From GCA-2708415 sp964351905 (GTDB lineage: Bacteria; Pseudomonadota; Alphaproteobacteria; Micavibrionales; Micavibrionaceae), in NCBI GenBank assembly GCA_964351905.1, contig CAYGPG010000011.1, positions 1 to 54,885 on the forward strand: a stretch of 54,885 nucleotides of DNA, read 5' to 3'. The notes beneath the pieces are model-generated. The model did not search any database. It saw nothing but the letters and a program-made list of their open reading frames with translations, and was not told where the DNA came from. Made by a program: the position numbers and the translations under genes. Numbering within the stretch: the stretch's first letter is position 1; each line of letters begins with the position of its first letter. Shown in pieces: positions 7,688 through 15,657 of this stretch.

Positions 7688-9553
7688 TTAAAATTCTAAT
7701 GGTCTTCTATCACTAGAAAATGTCCGATAAAGATCTTTATCTGTATTATGAATTGTGTTTGAGCCACCCACAATTGTGGCCTTCAAGAAAACAACAAGCT
7801 CTGTTTTTTCAATTAAATCTTGTTGGTTCCTAAACAGGGCACCGATAAACGGCATTTCACTGGCAACAGGAACACCATTTGTTGTTGATTGAACACGGTC
7901 TTGAATAAGGCCGCCTAAAACAACAGCTTGTCCACTATCAACTTGAATTATGGAGTCAAATTCTTGTACGTTGACTTGAGGTACAAGGTTACCAGCATTA
8001 ATGGGGTCTTGAACACGTGTGGTAATATTCGTGATTGTTGGTCTGATTGCCATTGATATACGATCCAGGTCCAAATCAATAGCGGGTTGAACATTAATTA
8101 AAACACCTTCCGGAACAGATTTGATTTCCGATTCTGTTGTTGTAAGAGGCAAACCTCCATCAACTCCCGGCGTTTGTTCAGTTGTAATTTCAAAGAAAAC
8201 AACATTTTCAGCAACATTTAATGCTGCGGATTGATTATTAAGAACAGTTAACCTAGGACTAGCAAGAGCTTGTACCGTTCCGAATCTAGATAACGCTTCC
8301 ACAGCTCCTGAAAAATCACCTTTAGAATAAGAAATATTTGTATTAGGGCTTATTATATCGCCAGGTACTAAAGCTGATGTAGTTTCGCCAGATTCTAGCA
8401 CACCTCTTACAAAACCTCCTGCAGCAGGTCCGAACCCTAAACTACCTTCACCACCAAACAGATTAATATCGATTTGAGACCAGTCAATTCCCGCTGAAAA
8501 CTCATCTCTTAAAGACACTTCTAATACTTTAGCCTCTATAAGAACTTGTGAAGTGACAGATTTTTTCAAATCTTTCATATATTCAGCAACTTTTTTATGT
8601 AGCCTCTCAGGCGCAAAAACAGAAATGAGTCCCGCTTGGCGGTTTAAAGAAAAACGTGCTGCAAAAGGATCGTTTTCATCAGAATTTTGTGTTTCTTCAT
8701 CAACCGGAAGTGAATTCACATTTAAAACCGCATCTGGTGCCTGAACTTGTACCGTAGGCCCTGCATCACTGATATTTCCGTTTGCATCCATTGTTAAAGG
8801 TGTCACGGGCGCAGGATTAGATTCTGCAACAGTTATGTTCGGATCACGCTCTGTTGCCAATCTATTTGAATCACGGTTGGACTCTAATATCTGTGTAAGG
8901 TTTTCTTCTAGTTCCAACCAAAAATCTATTACGCTTTCATTTTCTGCTGAAAATGAAGATCCTGTGTCTGATCCCTCTCCCGATACAACAGAAATATCAT
9001 TGCTAATAGAGCTCGAATTTGTACGTGTAATCGTAAGGTAATTAATTTTATATGTTTCATGATATGGCGTGTCTAACTCAACACGAAGCATGTTATCCTC
9101 AAATTTATAACGAAGACCCGCAATATTTGAAATACGATCGATAACCTGATCTAAAGGGCGGTTACGCGCAGAGAAAATAATAGATCCTCTAATTCTGGGA
9201 TCTAATTCCACATCATATTCTGCCTGCTTCGCAATTTCAAAAATTACATCCCGTAAGGGGATTGTTTGATTAACTGAAACAGACACCAAAGGCATGGGCT
9301 TATAATTTGCATCTGGCTTTGAAAGATACGACTGCAGTGATGGAATATTTGAATCTGCTTCGTTATTTTTAGACGGAACTTCGCGCGGAGCTAAAGCATC
9401 ACGATAATCCTGTGGTTGCATGCTTTTTTCGCGATCATGCTTCATGTAATTTTGTGAAAGCTCACATGAACTCGTTACAAAAAGTGAGAAAAATAAGAAT
9501 GTAAAAATAAAACCTGATTTTGATTTTTGTAAGATCATGAACCCAATATCCAT
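7688..9553 (-). CDS. mshL: MSHA-type pilus secretin (MshL-like lipoprotein)
   Basis: The 621-residue secretin would form the outer-membrane pore for the pilus. A signal peptide ends in a lipobox (VTSSC, Cys30), which suggests lipidation. A short secretin N-terminal domain (about residues 85-165: QTIPLRDVIFEIAKQAEYDV, then LDQVIDRISNIAGLRY) precedes an acidic Ser/Asn-rich linker. An N1-type domain (SVFAPERLHKKVAEYMKDL) and the C-terminal secretin domain follow, with FGTVQALASPRLTVLNNQSA, VVLGGLIQDR and VPVASEMPFIGALFRNQ. The domain order matches MshL better than PilQ, which has AMIN domains. The start is ambiguous between ATG 9553 and ATG 9538; neither has a good ribosome site. Confidence 0.9.
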   Translation of the reverse strand: MDIGFMILQKSKSGFIFTFLFFSLFVTSSCELSQNYMKHDREKSMQPQDYRDALAPREVPSKNNEADSNIPSLQSYLSKPDANYKPMPLVSVSVNQTIPLRDVIFEIAKQAEYDVELDPRIRGSIIFSARNRPLDQVIDRISNIAGLRYKFEDNMLRVELDTPYHETYKINYLTITRTNSSSISNDISVVSGEGSDTGSSFSAENESVIDFWLELEENLTQILESNRDSNRLATERDPNITVAESNPAPVTPLTMDANGNISDAGPTVQVQAPDAVLNVNSLPVDEETQNSDENDPFAARFSLNRQAGLISVFAPERLHKKVAEYMKDLKKSVTSQVLIEAKVLEVSLRDEFSAGIDWSQIDINLFGGEGSLGFGPAAGGFVRGVLESGETTSALVPGDIISPNTNISYSKGDFSGAVEALSRFGTVQALASPRLTVLNNQSAALNVAENVVFFEITTEQTPGVDGGLPLTTTESEIKSVPEGVLINVQPAIDLDLDRISMAIRPTITNITTRVQDPINAGNLVPQVNVQEFDSIIQVDSGQAVVLGGLIQDRVQSTTNGVPVASEMPFIGALFRNQQDLIEKTELVVFLKATIVGGSNTIHNTDKDLYRTFSSDRRPLEF

Positions 9554-9657
9554 ATAGCTTGATAAATCAGCATTGCGCTGACTTTTACGAATCTAATATC
9601 AAAAATAACGGATTTATAAGTAGATAGCTAGAGATTTAGAGAATTTATACCAATATC

Positions 9658-10791
9658 TTAATTATCAGACATCGATAATGGCGATGTATCTACGCTAGAC
9701 AAGCTTGCTTGAGATTTACCCATCTTAATGCTTTGAAGTTTAACTTTAATATCACTAGACCTATCAGATTGATTGATCACTGTTTCTTCAGAAATTAATC
9801 CTTTTCCATAGAGCTCTAACAAAGCCTGATCAAATGTTCTCATCCCCATAGGATTGTTTTGTTCCATAACATCAATAATTTTTTCGTATTGCCCTTTTAC
9901 AATGATTTCGCGAATGAGAGCCTCATTAAGCATTATTTCCAGTGCAGGTGTAAGCCCATGACCTTGGACACAAGGTAACAATCTCTGTGATATAATAGCC
10001 TTTAAATTCATAGATAAATTAAGTCGAACCTGATGCTGTTGATCTTCAGGAAAAAAGTTAACAATACGTTCTATTGCCTGATAAGCATTATTCGTATGCA
10101 ATGTTGCTAAACATAGATGTCCTGTCTCTGAGGCAATAAGCGCCTGCTCCATAACTTCAGCATCTCTTATCTCACCTATCAAAATAACATCTGGGCGTTG
10201 ACGTAACGCATTCTTCAATGCGGTACTATATGAAACAGTATCCACACCAATTTCCCTTTGTGTCACTACACTCTTTTTATGCTCATGATAATATTCAATA
10301 GGATCTTCAATTGTTAGTATGTGGCCATCACTGCGTTCATTTCGATGATTGATCATTGAAGCCAGTGTTGTTGTTTTTCCTGACCCGGTCATACCCGTCA
10401 CAAGAATAAGGCCTCGCTTTTCCATCGATAACTTTTCAAGAACAGGAGGTAGACTCAGCTCAGATATAGAAGGAATTTTTGATACTATTCGTCGAATAAC
10501 TAATCCAGAATTTTGGCGCTGTCTAAGAAGGTTTACGCGAAACCTACCGTGCCTACCAACATCTAAAGACGTATTTAATTCCCAATTAATATCAAAATCA
10601 CGGCGTTGCTTTGTCGTTAAAATTGTTTGAATAATATCATTGATTTCTTCTGGCGTTAAAAGTGCGCCAGAAATAGGAACCATCTCATCTTCCACACGCA
10701 TGACTGGTGCATGGCCAACTGTGAGGTAAAGGTCACTTGCATTACACTCATTCATTTTTGTTAAGTATTCAAAAGCTAGTGGTGCGCTCAA
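9658..10791 (-). CDS. pilU: PilT/PilU-family retraction ATPase (second copy)
   Basis: The 377-residue hexameric ATPase lies downstream of a second PilT-type gene and overlaps it by four bases. It shows the Walker A motif GMTGSGKTTT (about residue 135), the Asp box LTIEDPIEYYHEHK, the Walker B region RQRPDVILIGEIRD and the His box TGHLCLATLHTNNAYQAIERI. The C-terminal helix reads ALIREIIVKGQ where PilT has AIRNLIRE, which together with gene order suggests PilU. PilU assists PilT in pilus retraction. The Ser/Lys-rich tail after residue 340 is not conserved. Confidence 0.9.
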   Translation of the reverse strand: MSAPLAFEYLTKMNECNASDLYLTVGHAPVMRVEDEMVPISGALLTPEEINDIIQTILTTKQRRDFDINWELNTSLDVGRHGRFRVNLLRQRQNSGLVIRRIVSKIPSISELSLPPVLEKLSMEKRGLILVTGMTGSGKTTTLASMINHRNERSDGHILTIEDPIEYYHEHKKSVVTQREIGVDTVSYSTALKNALRQRPDVILIGEIRDAEVMEQALIASETGHLCLATLHTNNAYQAIERIVNFFPEDQQHQVRLNLSMNLKAIISQRLLPCVQGHGLTPALEIMLNEALIREIIVKGQYEKIIDVMEQNNPMGMRTFDQALLELYGKGLISEETVINQSDRSSDIKVKLQSIKMGKSQASLSSVDTSPLSMSDN

Positions 10792-11960
10792 AACGAATAT
10801 TCTCCATCTGTTTTGTCAGCATCATCTTTAGCTGAATCAGGTGTTGGGTTAGAAGCTCTATTTTTAGGTTTTTTGTTTACAGAGGTTCCTTCTGCTGAAC
10901 TGCTTTTTATAGACTGTCCTAAACCTTTATCAGAAGCTTTTGATAAAATTATATGAGCCTCTTCCTCCGTAACGGTTTCATGTAACACAAGGTTATTAAT
11001 AGCCTCTTCCATAGTTATCATGCCATAACGTGAACCAGTTTGCAGCATGGAATGGATTTGTGGAATTTGATTTTCGCGAATAAGATTTCTAACTGCGTTT
11101 GTTCCAACCAAAACCTCAAAGGCACCAACACGTCCTGATCCGTCTGCTCGTTTTAAAAGATTTTGCGCAATAACACCCTCAATAGAACTTGATAACATTG
11201 TTCTGGCCATTGATTTATCAGCTGATGGAAAAACATCAATGATACGATCAATCGTCTTGGCCGCTGAGTTTGCGTGTAAAGTTCCAAAAACTAAGTGCCC
11301 TGTCTCTGCAGCAGTCATAGCCAATGAAATTGTTTCATAGTCTCGCATTTCTCCAACCAAAATTACATCAGGGTCTTCACGCAATGCGCTTTTTAAGGCT
11401 GTTTTAAAATCCTTAGAATCTCTTCCTATTTCCCGATGATTAACTAAGCTTTTTTGTGATGTGTGAAAAAATTCAACGGGATCCTCAATCGTAAGAATGT
11501 GTTTACTATAACTTTGATTAATTCTATTAACGATAGCAGCTAAAGTCGTTGACTTACCACTACCTGTGGCCCCTGTTACTAAAACAAGGCCTTTTTCTAA
11601 GTCTGCAAACTTACGAATTGCTGGCGGCAAATCCAAGTCATTCATTGTAGGTATATCAGAAGGAATAGCGCGAAAAACTGCAGCAGCGCCTAGCCTTGTA
11701 TTGAAGGCGTTAACACGAAATCGTGCCTTATCTCCAAATGAAATAGCAATATCTAAATCAAGGTCTCTCTCGTAATCAGCCCTTTGCTCTTCTGTCATAA
11801 CAGAGTACAGCATTTGGCGAATCTGATCACTGGATAAAGCTTCAGATTTAACACGCTTAATTTGCCCATTAACACGTATAATAGGCGGACTATTAGAACT
11901 CAAATGCAAATCTGATGCATTATTTTGCATAGAAAATGCTAATAATTGTGTTAAGTCCAT
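10788..11960 (-). CDS. pilT: PilT, type IV pilus retraction ATPase
   Basis: The 390-residue ATPase would depolymerise pili at the inner-membrane platform. It contains an N-terminal PAS-like domain (LHLSSNSPPIIRVNGQIK) and Walker A GATGSGKST (about residue 130). Asp box LTIEDPVEFFH, Walker B REDPDVILVGEMRD and His box TGHLVFGTLHANSAAKTIDRI follow. The PilT-specific AVRNLIRENQ motif is present. A disordered tail of about 50 residues rich in Ser, Asn, Lys and Asp extends beyond the usual C-terminus. It is separated by 137 bases from the truncated prepilin-peptidase gene upstream, the largest gap inside the locus before the pilin. Confidence 0.93.
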   Translation of the reverse strand: MDLTQLLAFSMQNNASDLHLSSNSPPIIRVNGQIKRVKSEALSSDQIRQMLYSVMTEEQRADYERDLDLDIAISFGDKARFRVNAFNTRLGAAAVFRAIPSDIPTMNDLDLPPAIRKFADLEKGLVLVTGATGSGKSTTLAAIVNRINQSYSKHILTIEDPVEFFHTSQKSLVNHREIGRDSKDFKTALKSALREDPDVILVGEMRDYETISLAMTAAETGHLVFGTLHANSAAKTIDRIIDVFPSADKSMARTMLSSSIEGVIAQNLLKRADGSGRVGAFEVLVGTNAVRNLIRENQIPQIHSMLQTGSRYGMITMEEAINNLVLHETVTEEEAHIILSKASDKGLGQSIKSSSAEGTSVNKKPKNRASNPTPDSAKDDADKTDGEYSF

Positions 11961-12097
11961 AATAATATCCTCTGTATTTTTTAAATCTGAATGATCTAAT
12001 AGAACTCATATACTTAGAAAAAGCATAATACACTTATATTTTTACCTTATAAATACGAAGGAAAAGTAAAGATTTACAAAAAAATGAAAAAATATGG

Positions 12098-12556
12098 TTA
12101 AAAATCAATATTTTGTATCGTTATGTAATATACAGTTATTATAACTCCCATTATGATCATTAGCTGCAACGAAATTAAGCTTTTATTTAAAAGTAGCAAC
12201 AATTGAGAAAAACCAAAAGGAAGCAGTAAAAGCAAAAATAACAATTGAATTTGCCAACCGATAGCAAGAAATAAAATAAGGGATATTAGCGCGCTAACTA
12301 TTTCAATCTTGGGGTACCAACTTGAAATTTTTACTTTGCAGTAGCGACACCTCCCCTTTAAACAAACCCAAGATAAAATAGGAAAAAGATCAAAAAAACG
12401 TAATCGCCTCTTACAGTTAAGGCATGATGATCGTGCCGCTTTATTATCGGATAAAATCCACGATTCTTTATTCGCAATCCTATGGGTAATGGCTGTGGCA
12501 AAACTCCCTAGAGCGGCACCTAAGAAAAAAAACAATATTGAATAGAAAATAGCCAT
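12098..12556 (-). CDS. Prepilin peptidase N-terminal (methylase) domain only
   Basis: The 152-residue membrane protein matches the N-terminal domain of PilD-type prepilin peptidases. It shows the N-terminal helix with FFLGAALGSFATAITHRI, then the zinc tetracysteine arrangement SCLNCKRR ... CLKGRCRYCK, followed by SSWYPKIEIVSALISLILF. After this the aspartic protease part is missing. There is no D in the first catalytic position and no GxGD motif, and the sequence stops after two more hydrophobic helices. Downstream there are only 137 bases before pilT, with no remnant of the protease domain that I can see. It may therefore act only as the N-methyltransferase half, with cleavage done by a peptidase encoded elsewhere, or it may be decayed. 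Confidence 0.85.
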   Translation of the reverse strand: MAIFYSILFFFLGAALGSFATAITHRIANKESWILSDNKAARSSCLNCKRRLRFFDLFPILSWVCLKGRCRYCKVKISSWYPKIEIVSALISLILFLAIGWQIQLLFLLLLLPFGFSQLLLLLNKSLISLQLMIIMGVIITVYYITIQNIDF

Positions 12557-12585
12557 TAAGACTGTAGATTTAGATTTTTAAAACT

Positions 12586-13623
12586 TCACAAGCGTCTCAG
12601 CGTAGAAAGTCTGTCATAAATAACATCTCTTTCTACCGTCTTTCCCGCCCCATAACTGATATCAACCTCTAAAGCATGCTCATATAGTTCTATAGCATTT
12701 TTTACCTGGCCCACGCGGTCACTAATTACAGCCATATTAAATAAATGAGAGGCATTGTTAGGTTCAAGAGATGATGCAATTCCAAGATAGCGAAGGGCTT
12801 CTTGAGGACGCCCTAAAGAAGCAGAAAGCAAACCTAGTTCACCTGCAATGTAGGGGTTATTTGGATTACTATCCCACAATTCATTCAAACGACGAAAAGC
12901 AACAGCGGGGTATTGATTTTTTATAAGTCCCAACATATTAACCAATGCATCTGTATTATCAGCATCAATAATAAGCAGTTCTTCATAAGTCGCTATAGCG
13001 GATTCAGTAAAACCACTTTTTTGCTGTGCCACTGCAAGCCCCATTAGAACCTGAACATTTTTGGGTGTTTCGGAGTAAAGCCCCTCGTAAAGCTCTAACG
13101 CGGAACTGTAACGTCCTAGATTAATCGCTCTTTGTGCGGCAGTAATTCTAGCTGGCACGCTCCCTGCTTTTGCTGATTTTTGGACGACAACAAAACTAGA
13201 ACCGGGCTCGTATCTAGGATCAACTTGACGCGGTGCTGACGTATTTGTGAGAGAGCTATCTGTAATTGAATTTGCATCATAATATGTTCCAGAATAAGGA
13301 ATGTCCTGCACCGTTGGTTGAGGTTGATCCGTAATTTGAACCTCATCTAATGATGAGGTCGGTTGTGAAACATCGGTCGCTAGCACTTCTGTAATAACTT
13401 CTATTTTTTCCGACTCAACATCAACCTGATTAATATTTAAGTCTATATTACCGACATCTGAATTAGGTATTTGTGATGGCTGAGGCGGAGTATCTTCTAA
13501 TTCAATTGTAAAATCAGCCAATACATCTGACACATTGTCTTGCGCTAGAACTTGATAAGGCGAAATCAATAAAAAAGCGGAGATTGAGACAGCTATAATA
13601 TATCTATTAAATGTTATCTTCAT
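12586..13623 (-). CDS. Periplasmic TPR protein of the pilus locus (MshN-like)
   Basis: The 345-residue protein has an N-terminal signal peptide (IIAVSISAFLLISPYQVLAQ), so it is probably periplasmic. A low-complexity stretch to about residue 150, rich in Ser, Asp, Gln, Thr and Pro, is followed by at least four tetratricopeptide repeats. Examples are INLGRYSSALELYEGLYSETP, VQVLMGLAVAQQKSGFTESA and SHLFNMAVISDRVGQVKNAI. MSHA loci encode a TPR protein, MshN, at a comparable position. MshN normally has a membrane anchor rather than a cleavable signal, so equivalence is likely but not proven. It lies 30 bases upstream of the prepilin methylase gene. Confidence 0.8.
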   Translation of the reverse strand: MKITFNRYIIAVSISAFLLISPYQVLAQDNVSDVLADFTIELEDTPPQPSQIPNSDVGNIDLNINQVDVESEKIEVITEVLATDVSQPTSSLDEVQITDQPQPTVQDIPYSGTYYDANSITDSSLTNTSAPRQVDPRYEPGSSFVVVQKSAKAGSVPARITAAQRAINLGRYSSALELYEGLYSETPKNVQVLMGLAVAQQKSGFTESAIATYEELLIIDADNTDALVNMLGLIKNQYPAVAFRRLNELWDSNPNNPYIAGELGLLSASLGRPQEALRYLGIASSLEPNNASHLFNMAVISDRVGQVKNAIELYEHALEVDISYGAGKTVERDVIYDRLSTLRRL

Positions 13624-13717
13624 TTTTCTTGTGCCTGTTGAATATATTTTTATCTACAACTTATAATGTGATTCTATCAAAATTTTACAATAAAAGGAAT
13701 TATGAAATAAATCAGGC

Positions 13718-14428
13718 TTAAGCAGCCTTCTCTTTACTAATAATATTCAAAAAAGCCTCTTCAGGATTATTTTTACTTTTTCCTGCTGTGAGAAGCTCTT
13801 TAGGGGTTCCAATAAAAACAATTTTGTTATCGTAGAATATTGCCGCACGGTCACATAATTCTGCAATATCTGCCAAAATATGAGAACTCATAAAAACTGA
13901 ACGATTCTCGTTTTTTACGCTCATTATCATTTTTTTTATTTCTAAACGTGCCTTGGGATCCAAACCACTCATAGGTTCATCCAAAACTGTCAAATCACAA
14001 TTAACCATAGTAGTGGCTAAAAGCCCAATCTTTTGGCGCATGCCTTTTGAATATGTTTTCACACTCTTATTCAAAAAATCAGGATTAAATGATAATTTTT
14101 CAGCTTCATTCTTAATTTCTTGCGTCGTTTTTTTCAAACCGTAAAGGGAAAGAGAAAACTTTATAAATTTTTCTCCTGTTAAAAAATATGAAGGTTCAAA
14201 TTTCTCTGGCAAATAAGCGATTTTGCTTTGTATTCCATCAGGCTCAATCGTTCCTGAATATTTTTCTCTCAACCCAAGAATTGTTTTAATTAAAGTTGTC
14301 TTACCAGCACCATTCAAGCCAACAAGCCCAAAAACCTCTCCTCTTTGGATATCAAAAGAGACATCATTCACAATAATATCTCTTTTGTATCCTGCTTTTA
14401 AGTTTCTTACTTTTAAAATAGCAGTCAT
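13718..14428 (-). CDS. ABC transporter ATP-binding protein inside the pilus locus
   Basis: The 236-residue ATPase has Walker A GLNGAGKTT (about residues 37-45), signature motif YSKGMRQKIGL (standard form LSGGQ), Walker B LTVLDEPMSGLDP and the switch His in SSHILADI. It resembles ATPases of the CcmA/NatA type that pair with ABC-2 permeases. It starts six bases after the stop of the PilP-like gene, so it is built into the pilus operon. The likely partner permease is at 6908-7669. The energy-driven substrate is unknown. In Myxococcus xanthus an ABC ATPase and permease (PilH, PilI) are required for pili, which is the closest known parallel. Confidence 0.92.
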   Translation of the reverse strand: MTAILKVRNLKAGYKRDIIVNDVSFDIQRGEVFGLVGLNGAGKTTLIKTILGLREKYSGTIEPDGIQSKIAYLPEKFEPSYFLTGEKFIKFSLSLYGLKKTTQEIKNEAEKLSFNPDFLNKSVKTYSKGMRQKIGLLATTMVNCDLTVLDEPMSGLDPKARLEIKKMIMSVKNENRSVFMSSHILADIAELCDRAAIFYDNKIVFIGTPKELLTAGKSKNNPEEAFLNIISKEKAA

Positions 14429-14434
14429 GAATGT

Positions 14435-15007
14435 TTATCCTGGTAAGAAAATTCTAGTATCAAAATTGAACCTTTGGTTTGCACGAAGCTTTACGGGGAA
14501 AATTTGGTTCGTTTGAAAATCTAACCATTTCATTTTGATATGTTCTTCTGTAACAGTAATATCAATAATAGCTGATGGAATATTCTTTGGTGTTATTTTC
14601 TGGCTATTCAGCCAAATAGTCCAATCATTGGATGAATGATATAAAATCCCACCTAATGCAATTTCGCGCACACTGTTTGGTCTTAATACTCGGTCATCTG
14701 AAGCTGCATTTTGCTCTATCTGAACTTCTGCTTCCGTTGGCGGCCTTGTAAAAAGCCCCTTTTTAGCGTCACGTAATAGTGCAATTTCACCAGTAGTGAA
14801 AAACAATGAAGATATCTGCTTAGGTGTAACACTAGTATTCGTTAATTTTAGTCGGTCCTCTATTTCAATATCATCCATTATTACGCCTTCAGAGAGTTCA
14901 TTTATATCCTGTTCTAGCTCTTGAGCCGATGGTGAACTCGAGACATTAAATATCAAAAAAGCAACCACTACTAAAAAAATAGGTTTAAAAAATAAAGAAG
15001 ATATCAT
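14435..15007 (-). CDS. PilP/MshK-like pilus assembly protein
   Basis: The 190-residue protein has an N-terminal hydrophobic helix or signal (FFKPIFLVVVAFLIFNV). A linker follows, and then a small beta-rich domain at about residues 105-190 with IALGGILYHSSNDWTIWLN followed by EHIKMKWLDFQTNQIFPVKL. This resembles the compact beta-barrel domain of PilP, GspC and MshK, which links the inner-membrane assembly platform to the secretin. The start codon overlaps the stop of the PilO-like gene (TGATG). Sequence similarity is weak by eye, so the call rests on size, fold pattern and position. Confidence 0.7.
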   Translation of the reverse strand: MISSLFFKPIFLVVVAFLIFNVSSSPSAQELEQDINELSEGVIMDDIEIEDRLKLTNTSVTPKQISSLFFTTGEIALLRDAKKGLFTRPPTEAEVQIEQNAASDDRVLRPNSVREIALGGILYHSSNDWTIWLNSQKITPKNIPSAIIDITVTEEHIKMKWLDFQTNQIFPVKLRANQRFNFDTRIFLPG

Positions 15008-15657
15008 CAGTCAATCTCCCTATTGTTTTGAATTTTTATTGCGGGATCTTCTACTAAAGTTCTCAGAATAACTTCCAACCTTGCTTGGATAATTGACTCA
15101 GCTTCACCTGCTCCAATCTTTTGCAGAAGTGTTGGAGTTACTAGCTTATCTTTACTTATTTCAAGGTTTTCTATACTCACGTGCCCAGGAAAGCCATAGT
15201 TTAGCAAATATAAAAACTCGTATATTTCTTCATCTAGAATGGCTTGCAGATTGAATTCGATTTTTGTATTTAAAATTTTATAACCAGCCTCTAATGCAAG
15301 TTGGCTTTCTTCTGTTTCCGCAGGGTTTATAGAGTATCGAGCGGAAAGCAAACCGCTTTGCTGCTGCATCTCATTAAGACGCCTTGTAATTTCTACGCGA
15401 TTTTGCGGGTCAAAAAAACCAAGTGTTTCTAAGTTTGTAAATTTATCTTTTTGAACATCAAATTTTTCAATGCTCGTTCTTAAATTTATTAAATTATCTG
15501 AAACCTGATTAAACTCCGAGCGCTCTACTCTCAACTGTCTTTCGATATTTACTGTTTTGGGCCCTAGTGTCATCACGCCATAAAAATAAATTACGACCAG
15601 CGTTATCGCCATCAATAGTAAAATAATAACTTTTTGTATACCAAGTTGCCTAATCAT
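15007..15657 (-). CDS. PilO/MshJ-like pilus alignment protein
   Basis: The 216-residue protein has one N-terminal membrane helix (VIILLLMAITLVVIYFYGVM). A coiled coil with a heptad-like pattern around RQLRVERSEFNQVSDNLINL follows, then a mixed alpha/beta domain. PilO and MshJ share this plan: they form periplasmic ferredoxin-like dimers that help couple the PilM/PilN part to PilP and the secretin. The ATG overlaps the stop of the upstream PilM/PilN-like gene by four bases (ATGA). The family call is structural and positional rather than by motif. Confidence 0.72.
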   Translation of the reverse strand: MIRQLGIQKVIILLLMAITLVVIYFYGVMTLGPKTVNIERQLRVERSEFNQVSDNLINLRTSIEKFDVQKDKFTNLETLGFFDPQNRVEITRRLNEMQQQSGLLSARYSINPAETEESQLALEAGYKILNTKIEFNLQAILDEEIYEFLYLLNYGFPGHVSIENLEISKDKLVTPTLLQKIGAGEAESIIQARLEVILRTLVEDPAIKIQNNREID

